Source of the DNA: an uncultured Clostridia bacterium
Lineage (GTDB): Bacteria; Bacillota; Clostridia; Peptostreptococcales; Acidaminobacteraceae
DNA: 6,362 bases
Direction: 5' to 3'
Assembly: GCA_945950065.1 (NCBI GenBank)
Contig: CAMFGQ010000081.1
Span: 1-6,362, forward strand
Shown here: one piece after another, positions 1 to 5,163 of the stretch
Layout: each line of letters opens with the position of its first letter
Position numbering within the stretch: position 1 is the first letter of the stretch
Position numbers and translations under genes: made by a program
The notes under the pieces: model-generated
The model's database searches: none
What the model saw: only the letters and a program-made list of their open reading frames with translations
What the model was told of the DNA's origin: nothing

Positions 1-43
1 CCTCAATCCTTTAGGCTTCTTTATGTAAGAGCACCATGCTATC

Positions 44-52
44 TGTTATAAT
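44..52 (+). promoter_or_regulatory. Possible extended -10 promoter element
   Basis: TGTTATAAT at 44-52 is a perfect extended -10 (TGn followed by TATAAT). No good -35 hexamer is found 16-18 bases upstream, which is acceptable for extended -10 promoters. The expected transcription start, about 7 bases after the hexamer, falls near base 59, right at the ribosome binding site of the first gene. The leader would then be only about 10 nt. This close fit is either a real short-leader promoter or chance AT-rich sequence. Confidence 0.45.
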
Positions 53-58
53 AAAGCT

Positions 59-63
59 GGAGG
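59..63 (+). promoter_or_regulatory. Ribosome binding site deciding the start at 69
   Basis: GGAGG at 59-63 sits 5 bases before the ATG at 69. The more upstream in-frame ATG at 36 has no Shine-Dalgarno sequence, and the putative promoter lies downstream of it. This favours 69 as the true start. Confidence 0.75.
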
Positions 64-68
64 CAGCC

Positions 69-878
69 ATGAAAGAAAAAGTACTTCGAAGTATATTCTG
101 CTTTATCCAAGGAGATGCCCTTGCCCAAGAGAGCAGAATAAAAGAAGAATTGAGTTATAACATAAAGCAGGGAATCTGGAGTAGCAGAACAGCACTCATC
201 CTTGCTACTTTAGATGCCTATAAGATAATGGATGGTTTTTCTTTGATGAAAAACTTCACCTTATTTATAGAAGAAGGCAAATACACAGCAGAAAACATCC
301 CCACCGAAGTAGAAGAAACCTTTTATGAAGCCATGAATCGCTTTCAGCGGGGAGTTCACCCCGAAGACTGTGGAGGAAAACAAGAAAAAGACCGAACTCC
401 TGGTGGTCTACTGCGTGTCTTGCCTCTTGCAATTTTCGCCATGAAAACCTTTGATCTGCGAAAAGACAAAAGCAGTGCTCTTACCTTTATTGAAGAAATG
501 GTGGGATGCACCCATGCTCATCCCGAAACGAAATACCTAGTACGTGTCTATGGAGACATTCTCTGGAGTCTATTCTATGAAAAAACAGATCTTCATTTTT
601 GGAATCGGCTGGAGCAAGAAAAAAGAAACATTGCTTCCTATGAAGGAGAAGACGCCAAGGTATTGCTGCGGACACTGGAACTTCTCGAAAAGTCTACTAG
701 CTTCGCACACTCCATGGAACTAGCTCTCGCTGAGAGCCATGATCCCAAATCAGTTGCCCCATTACTAGCAACCCTAACAGGACTCCTCTATGATGATCAG
801 CCAGTGGAATGGATGCAAGTCGTGAAGAAAACCCAAATAGAAGGCTCTGTCCTTCAAGCTTGGCTTGGTATTATGTAA
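69..878 (+). CDS. Degenerate ADP-ribosylglycohydrolase-like protein (putative pseudoenzyme)
   Basis: This 269-residue protein follows the order of landmarks seen in ADP-ribosylglycohydrolases (DraG/ARH family, all-alpha, di-Mg). Residues 15-20 read GDALAQ, like the N-terminal GDALG. W37 is followed by SSRT where the family has TDDT. Residues 113-120 (GLLRVLPL) match the slmR-x-xPL segment, and T148-H149 followed by HPE matches the THxxPE segment. Residues 225-228 (DPKS) fall where the family has DTDT, followed by a small-residue helix and a final PVEW like the usual iPxxW. Family members remove ADP-ribose from proteins or metabolites. Here most metal-binding aspartates are gone (only D225 remains in the C-terminal motif), so catalysis by the usual mechanism is doubtful and a binding or regulatory role is more likely. 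The start at 69 is chosen for the GGAGG at 59-63. The stop overlaps the next start in TAATG, implying translational coupling with the U32 gene. The reading frame is intact, so this is not simple gene decay. The family call rests on my own motif reading, and a distant homologue of unknown function remains possible. Confidence 0.62.
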   Translation: MKEKVLRSIFCFIQGDALAQESRIKEELSYNIKQGIWSSRTALILATLDAYKIMDGFSLMKNFTLFIEEGKYTAENIPTEVEETFYEAMNRFQRGVHPEDCGGKQEKDRTPGGLLRVLPLAIFAMKTFDLRKDKSSALTFIEEMVGCTHAHPETKYLVRVYGDILWSLFYEKTDLHFWNRLEQEKRNIASYEGEDAKVLLRTLELLEKSTSFAHSMELALAESHDPKSVAPLLATLTGLLYDDQPVEWMQVVKKTQIEGSVLQAWLGIM

Positions 879-3091
879 TGGAAATCTTAGCACCAGCAGG
901 AAATCGTGACAATCTTATAGCAGCCATACAAGCAGGGGCAGATGCTGTGTACTTAGGTGCCTCTCTTTTTTCTGCACGTGCCTATGCAGGAAACTTCGAT
1001 GAAGAAGAACTCCGCTGGGCACTAGGCTATGTCCACGATTATGGAGGCAAGGTCTATTTAACTGTCAACACCTTGCTTAAAGATAATGAGATTGAGGATG
1101 CTCTAGAACTCTGCCGCTGGGCATGGAATCAGGGCGTTGATGCCATCATCTTCCAAGACCCCGGTCTACTTTATCTCGTTAAAAGCCTTTATCCAGACAT
1201 TGAACTCCACGCATCAACGCAACTCAGTCTTCATAATCCTTTTCAAGGAAAGTATTTTAAAGACAAGGGTGTAGATCGCCTAATTCTTGCTCGAGAACTC
1301 TCCCTAAAGGAAATCAAGGCCATGAATGAATTAGGCCTAGATCTGGAAGTCTTTGTTCAAGGTGCACTTTGTATCTGCTACTCAGGTCAATGCTTAATGA
1401 GTAGCCTGATCGGTGGACGATCAGGGAACCGAGGCCGTTGTGCTCAACCTTGTAGACTGGTGTATAGCCTCTATAAGGAAGAAGAAAAGGTAAAGGAAGG
1501 ACATCTTCTTAGTCCTAAGGATCTATCCCTTCTCCATGAACTCCATGCACTAGAGGATGCAGGAGTTAAGAGCCTGAAGCTAGAAGGACGCATGCGCTCT
1601 GCAAGCTATGTGTATCAAGCAGTAAAGAGCTATCGTCAAGCACTGGATCAGGGAATCCTTGATGATGAGAAGATGAAACAGGCCTTTAATCGACAAGGCT
1701 TTACACGGGGATATCTCTATGAAAAAGGTGGAGAAGAGCTCATGGCCACAGAAGATCCTGGTCGAGGTGGTCTTGATCTAGGTTATGTACAAGGAAGAAA
1801 AGTAAAACTTCTCCGCGATATTCGTCTACAGGATGGAGTAGCTACACAAAAAGGTGGCTTTCGTGTTGAAAAAATCCTACACCAAGGTAAGGAAATACCC
1901 TGGGCAGAAAAAGGTCAGCTAGTTGAACTTCTTCCCAGAAAGTACCAAGAAGGTGAGATGCTGAAAAAGAATGTTGATACTGCACTCGAACAAGAAGTGA
2001 AAGACGTTTTGCATCGCCACTATGAGAGAAAGATCGACATTCCAGTAGACTTCTCTTTTGAGGTAAATAAACCCATGAAACTGGGAGATCTGGAAGGTGA
2101 CACTGTGCAGACTCCCCTAAAAGCACCCCTAACAAAGGAAAGAATCCTAGAGAATCTCCAAAAAAGCGGAGATACACCTCTACGCCTAAATCCCACTATC
2201 ACAAACTTTGAAGAAGGTTTTGTTCCTATGGGGAGCCTCAATGCTCTGCGTAGAGCCTATGTTGAAGCCCAGCTTCAGCTTAGGAGGAACCGAAGGGATC
2301 TCAAGAAGGTGGCACTTCCTAGCTTTGAAAAGAAAAGCTCTTTAGCCAAGAAATATGTGATCTTTAGGGAGAAGCGCTATTTAGAGATGGAGTTTGAGGG
2401 TATGGAAAGGGTGGTTGATCCCTTCTTTAAGGAAGAGGGTTGTCTCTCCTTTGAAGACCTAAAGGGACAGAAAGATTACTATCTCAGGGTACCCGGAATT
2501 GTGAAAGAAGATCTGGCTGGTCTATGTGAAAGAATCCTCCAGCTTGATGGATTAAAGGGAGTACTGACTTCGAATCAAGGAGTGATGGAGTTATTAAAGG
2601 GAAAGACAGTTCTTTTAGGCGACTATAAACTAAATCTATTGAATTCCTATGGGCTAGCTCTCTATGATGAACTAGAGGGAGCTTTGGTCAGTGAAGAGAT
2701 GGGAAGAAAAGAATTAGAGGAATTGAAGAACAAAGAAGCCTATCTTGTCTATGTCTATGGACCACAGGAGATGATGGTTCTGGAGCATTGTTTAACCAAA
2801 AAAGGAGCAGGACCTTGTAGCTGCGACAGCACGCCACACTATCTTCAAGATCAGAAGGGATATAGATTAAGGCTTGCAAGGGACAGATACTGCAGAAATC
2901 ATCTCTACAATGGTCCAGTAAAGAATCTTCTAAGTGATGTAAATGCACTGAAGGAGATGGGATTCGGATCTTTCGTGATCGAACTATTTGATGAAAAAGA
3001 CCCCCAAAAGATTCTTCGCGCATTTAAGGAAGAACAAGGGGTAGATCTTCCTCTTTCAACAAGAGGACACTACCACAGGGGAGTTGAATAA
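878..3091 (+). CDS. Long U32-family protein, RlhA-like (probable RNA hydroxylation factor)
   Basis: This 737-residue protein belongs to the U32 'peptidase' family. It opens with the typical MEILAPAGN and an N-terminal TIM-barrel-like half (about 1-250) with QDPG at 93-96 and ELHASTQ at 109-115. The U32 signature is at about 157-192 (EVFVQGALC, then YSGQC), with cysteines at 165, 167, 172, 188 and 192. A DUF3656-like middle region follows (about 300-470), then a C-terminal extension with C638, C647, C649 and C672, ending GHYHRGVE as in clostridial homologues. Although the family is named for peptidases, characterised members (E. coli RlhA, TrhP, UbiU/UbiV) are Fe-S-dependent hydroxylation factors. 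RlhA makes 5-hydroxycytidine at 23S rRNA position 2501. The two-module layout resembles RlhA more than the short TrhP type, but the C-terminal extension makes it longer than E. coli RlhA (about 650 residues). The start at 878 is chosen because homology begins there. The upstream ATG at 809 would add 23 residues that lie inside the preceding gene. There is no clear Shine-Dalgarno sequence at 878, so translation probably depends on coupling through the TAATG overlap. The exact RNA target is inferred. Confidence 0.88.
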   Translation: MEILAPAGNRDNLIAAIQAGADAVYLGASLFSARAYAGNFDEEELRWALGYVHDYGGKVYLTVNTLLKDNEIEDALELCRWAWNQGVDAIIFQDPGLLYLVKSLYPDIELHASTQLSLHNPFQGKYFKDKGVDRLILARELSLKEIKAMNELGLDLEVFVQGALCICYSGQCLMSSLIGGRSGNRGRCAQPCRLVYSLYKEEEKVKEGHLLSPKDLSLLHELHALEDAGVKSLKLEGRMRSASYVYQAVKSYRQALDQGILDDEKMKQAFNRQGFTRGYLYEKGGEELMATEDPGRGGLDLGYVQGRKVKLLRDIRLQDGVATQKGGFRVEKILHQGKEIPWAEKGQLVELLPRKYQEGEMLKKNVDTALEQEVKDVLHRHYERKIDIPVDFSFEVNKPMKLGDLEGDTVQTPLKAPLTKERILENLQKSGDTPLRLNPTITNFEEGFVPMGSLNALRRAYVEAQLQLRRNRRDLKKVALPSFEKKSSLAKKYVIFREKRYLEMEFEGMERVVDPFFKEEGCLSFEDLKGQKDYYLRVPGIVKEDLAGLCERILQLDGLKGVLTSNQGVMELLKGKTVLLGDYKLNLLNSYGLALYDELEGALVSEEMGRKELEELKNKEAYLVYVYGPQEMMVLEHCLTKKGAGPCSCDSTPHYLQDQKGYRLRLARDRYCRNHLYNGPVKNLLSDVNALKEMGFGSFVIELFDEKDPQKILRAFKEEQGVDLPLSTRGHYHRGVE

Positions 3092-3094
3092 GTC

Positions 3095-3124
3095 TTGAAG
3101 TCGAGACAAAAAGTAGATTATACT
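3095..3124 (+). promoter_or_regulatory. Probable sigma-A-type promoter of the four-gene unit
   Basis: TTGAAG at 3095-3100 and TATACT at 3119-3124 are separated by 18 bases and match the housekeeping -35 (4 of 6) and -10 (5 of 6) consensus. The predicted start near 3131 leaves a leader of about 20 nt carrying the AAGGAGG site of the CBS-ACT gene. The element lies in the only intergenic gap of note in the window (3092-3150). No terminator hairpin is visible in this gap, so read-through from the U32 gene may add to expression. Confidence 0.6.
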
Positions 3125-3138
3125 AAACAAAACAATCC

Positions 3139-3145
3139 AAGGAGG
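3139..3145 (+). promoter_or_regulatory. Strong ribosome binding site
   Basis: AAGGAGG at 3139-3145 is a perfect Shine-Dalgarno match 5 bases before the ATG at 3151. It is the strongest site in the window and suggests that the CBS-ACT gene is independently and efficiently translated. Confidence 0.85.
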
Positions 3146-3150
3146 AACTA

Positions 3151-3786
3151 ATGTTTGTACGAGCAATTATGACACCAGAAGACAAATTAATTAAGATTTC
3201 CAGCGATCAGCGACTAAAAGAAGCACTGGAAGTCATCAAAAAAGAAGGATTCCTTTCTTTACCAGTGGTGGATGAGGATGAGTTTATTGGCTACATCTCA
3301 AAGATGTACATCTATGAAAAATTCATCGAATCAGACGAGACAGACTTTGAGGCATACTTAGAGAAACCTGTTCGAGGCTATGCTTACATGAATATGGAGC
3401 CGATTTTAGACTCTACCCTAGTGGAAGATGCAGCGGAAGCCTTCTTTAGAAACAAGGTTATGTTTATTCCTGTTGTGGATCGTCAGAATCGTTTCCAAGG
3501 AATCGTCACCCAAAAAGCTCTTTTCGAAGTTGTCGTCAAAGTCTTTGGTCTTAAAGATGCAAAGATTACCATCTTTTCTCAGGACTTCGTGGGAAGCCTT
3601 GCATCCATTTTGGACATTGTACAGCGTCATGGCTGCAATGTAACCAATATTGCAAAGTATGATGTGGGTGTGATGGGAACCCAAGAAATCTCCCTACGTG
3701 TAGAAGGGGAAGATCCAGAAGGCCTCGTAGAGAAATTAAAAGATAAAGGCATAAAGGTAAGAGAATTTATGCCAGCACAAGAGTAA
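3151..3786 (+). CDS. CBS-pair plus ACT domain protein (AcuB-like)
   Basis: This 211-residue soluble protein has two CBS motifs followed by an ACT-like domain, the architecture and length of Bacillus AcuB (about 214 residues). CBS1 spans about 1-60 with LPVVDEDEFIGYIS at 37-50. CBS2 spans about 72-130 with IPVVDRQNRFQGIVT at 106-120. The ACT-like part (about 136-208) contains the GSLASILDIVQRHG helix at 148-161, followed by the strand NVTNI. CBS pairs usually bind adenine nucleotides and ACT domains bind amino acids or other small ligands, so a sensor or regulatory role is likely. The aspartate that normally follows the S/T by three residues in a CBS motif is Y53 in CBS1 and A123 in CBS2, so ordinary ATP/AMP binding is uncertain. 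No catalytic domain is present, and its partner is unknown. It begins a four-gene run with its own promoter and a perfect ribosome binding site, and ends one base before the next start. Acetoin genes are not visible nearby, so the acuB name should not be carried over as a function. Confidence 0.85.
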   Translation: MFVRAIMTPEDKLIKISSDQRLKEALEVIKKEGFLSLPVVDEDEFIGYISKMYIYEKFIESDETDFEAYLEKPVRGYAYMNMEPILDSTLVEDAAEAFFRNKVMFIPVVDRQNRFQGIVTQKALFEVVVKVFGLKDAKITIFSQDFVGSLASILDIVQRHGCNVTNIAKYDVGVMGTQEISLRVEGEDPEGLVEKLKDKGIKVREFMPAQE

Positions 3787-3787
3787 A

Positions 3788-4420
3788 ATGTTAGAAAAAA
3801 CAGAGGAGAAGCTTCTCACATTGTGGATTCTCTCTCTAACTTTTGCCAGTGGCTACGCCAACATAGTTGCTATCATTAGCTTTGTCTATCCAGTGAGTCA
3901 TGTTACGGGGCTGACTTCTCAGTTAGCCCTTGCCATGGCCACGCGAGACTTTACCCTACTGACCTTTCTTGCCAAGGGCTTCATTCTCTTCTTTTTGGGA
4001 TCCACCTTATCAGGGATCTTATTTCATCAACGCAAGTTTCAATTGAGACGGCGTTATGGTGGAATTTTGTTCCTGGGGGGAATCATTTGTTTTCTTCTTC
4101 GAAGCAGCGGGCTCTTGCACTATTTTCTCATCTTCTACATGGGTCTGATTAATGGCATGTTTATTTACTATAACGGTGTTCTTGTACGGACAACCCATGT
4201 CACAGGCTATTTGACTGATGCGGGCTTTGAGTTTGGATCAGGTTTACGAAGAAGAGGTGGTCATGTGTGGGGAATTGCTTTTTACTTAGGAAGCATTTTG
4301 TTTTTCTTCTTGGGAGGATATGTGGCGACTCTGCTATGGGATAAGGCGTCTCTTTTTTTAGGTCCACTCTATCTTGTTTTAGGTGTTTACTACTTTCTTC
4401 TACGTCGTAGACATACATAG
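3788..4420 (+). CDS. DUF1275/YoaK-like integral membrane protein
   Basis: This 210-residue protein has about six hydrophobic segments (near 11-33, 56-78, 90-108, 110-130, 158-182 and 188-206). It carries the hallmarks of the DUF1275 (YoaK) family: an N-terminal SGYANIVA segment (usually GYxDA), a first HVTG at 38-41, and a central GLINGMFIYYNG stretch leading into RTTHVTGYLTD at 134-144. The last matches the family's conserved rxTHVTGtlTD loop. Basic residues cluster at 82-89 and 153-156 and at the C-terminus (RRRH), which fits cytoplasmic loops. The family's biochemical role is not established; a transporter-like role is only a guess. The start codon lies one base after the stop of the CBS-ACT gene with only a weak purine tract before it, so translation is probably coupled. 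Length is close to the usual 200-240 residues and the frame is intact. Confidence 0.82.
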   Translation: MLEKTEEKLLTLWILSLTFASGYANIVAIISFVYPVSHVTGLTSQLALAMATRDFTLLTFLAKGFILFFLGSTLSGILFHQRKFQLRRRYGGILFLGGIICFLLRSSGLLHYFLIFYMGLINGMFIYYNGVLVRTTHVTGYLTDAGFEFGSGLRRRGGHVWGIAFYLGSILFFFLGGYVATLLWDKASLFLGPLYLVLGVYYFLLRRRHT

Positions 4421-4424
4421 GTGA
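4419..4424 (+). promoter_or_regulatory. Ribosome binding site overlapping the upstream stop codon
   Basis: AGGTGA at 4419-4424 pairs with the GGTGA part of the anti-Shine-Dalgarno complement and lies 4 bases before the ATG at 4429. Its first two bases are the last two of the TAG stop of the DUF1275 gene, so ribosomes terminating there sit on the next gene's initiation site. Confidence 0.6.
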
Positions 4425-4428
4425 TTTT

Positions 4429-5163
4429 ATGAAACATTTTTTTCGTATTGAAGAAGATGGTTATTTTTTAAAAATGTTTTCTCTCCCACATCTTCTCCTT
4501 CTAGGAGTGTTTGCCTTGGGAGTCTATCTTCTTTATCGGAATAGAGAGAAGCTGAAGACAGAGTATCCAGTGGTAGGTAAGATACTTGGACTTTTGCTGC
4601 TTTTAGATCAAACTTCCTTTTACATCTGGCAGTTTGCATCGGGCTACTTTAATCTAAGAGAGTCTCTACCTTTATTTCATTGCAGAATCGTTGCTTGGAT
4701 TTTGGTGATCGGTCTGCTTTTCCGTTATCGCCCTGCCCAGCTCATGGGTATCTTTTGGGGATTCATGGGTTCTGTTATGGCACTTCTGAGTGTGGATCTC
4801 TATCCCTTTCAGTTTCCTCATTTTACAAATTTCCAGTTCTTTCATCTACACATGATGATGGGGTGGTCGGTTGCCTACTTACTCTTTACGAAAGACTATA
4901 AGATTACTCCGGGCTCCTTTAAAAAGGTGGTTCTCTTTACCTCAGCCTACAACATTGCCCTCTATGTTTTTAACACTTTAATGAATAGGGCTACGGGAGT
5001 GGACTATAATTATGGTTTTCTTCGTCATGCACCTGAGGGGCTGATCAAATATCTTACTTGGGTACCCACATTGCTTTATCCTGTCTTGATCATTCTTCTA
5101 TTTGGATTGGGACTCTATCTGATATATCTACTCATCAAGTGGGTGGAAAGGAAAATTGCATGA
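4429..5163 (+). CDS. YwaF/TMEM164-like (TIGR02206) integral membrane protein
   Basis: This 244-residue membrane protein has about six or seven hydrophobic segments (near 20-36, 50-70, 86-99, 104-121, 137-153, 165-183 and 210-236). The family pattern is visible in order: a LPLFHC motif at 80-85, FWGFMGSVMALL at 109-120 followed by SVDLYPF, QFFHLH at 136-141, and YNIALYVFNTL leading to VDYNYGFL at 191-198 (family GxNYmfL). Prolines and WVP near 211-213 match the family's final segment. Bacterial YwaF has no firmly established function. The eukaryotic relative TMEM164 is reported to be an acyltransferase of ether phospholipids that needs a conserved cysteine, and C85 and H141 here would be the candidate equivalents. 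That extension is inference. The gene follows DUF1275 by 8 bases, and its TGA overlaps the next ATG (ATGA), so it is coupled on both sides. An ORF shifted in frame within this gene (4680-4901) is a shadow. Confidence 0.82.
   Translation: MKHFFRIEEDGYFLKMFSLPHLLLLGVFALGVYLLYRNREKLKTEYPVVGKILGLLLLLDQTSFYIWQFASGYFNLRESLPLFHCRIVAWILVIGLLFRYRPAQLMGIFWGFMGSVMALLSVDLYPFQFPHFTNFQFFHLHMMMGWSVAYLLFTKDYKITPGSFKKVVLFTSAYNIALYVFNTLMNRATGVDYNYGFLRHAPEGLIKYLTWVPTLLYPVLIILLFGLGLYLIYLLIKWVERKIA
5147..5152 (+). promoter_or_regulatory. Ribosome binding site deciding the start at 5160
   Basis: AAAGGA at 5147-5152 lies 7 bases before the ATG at 5160, inside the last codons of the YwaF-like gene. It supports the ATGA overlap as the true start of the methyltransferase rather than the in-frame ATG at 5058. 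Confidence 0.7.

Noticed and set aside
36..68. Upstream in-frame ATG at 36 for the first gene
   Set aside because: It has no Shine-Dalgarno sequence, whereas the ATG at 69 has GGAGG 5 bases before it. The putative promoter lies between the two, and the extra 11 residues match nothing in the family.
809..877. Start at 809 for the U32 protein
   Set aside because: The 23 extra residues are out-of-frame coding sequence of the preceding gene, and the family's N-terminus (MEILAPAGN) begins exactly at 878.
1842..2177. Antisense open frames within the U32 gene (1842-2177, 2020-2241, 2688-3023)
   Set aside because: They lie wholly opposite a strongly supported coding sequence, lack recognisable domains and ribosome binding sites, and have biased compositions typical of shadows.
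878..3091. Reading the U32 protein as a secreted collagenase or virulence protease
   Set aside because: There is no signal peptide, and the signature cysteines and domain plan match the RNA/ubiquinone hydroxylation branch of U32, in which peptidase activity has not been confirmed.
3092..3150. A rho-independent terminator after the U32 gene
   Set aside because: No stable GC-rich hairpin followed by a T run is visible in this gap; only promoter-like elements and a ribosome binding site are supported.
3418..3684. Small open frames on both strands within the CBS-ACT gene (3418-3684 minus, 3428-3643 plus)
   Set aside because: They are shadows of a well-supported CBS2-ACT coding frame with no domain or start signal of their own.
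5058..5159. Start at 5058 for the methyltransferase, possibly supplying a TRAM domain
   Set aside because: The 34 codons overlap the YwaF-like gene, are not TRAM-like and are too short. The ATGA overlap with AAAGGA at 5147-5152 is a better start.
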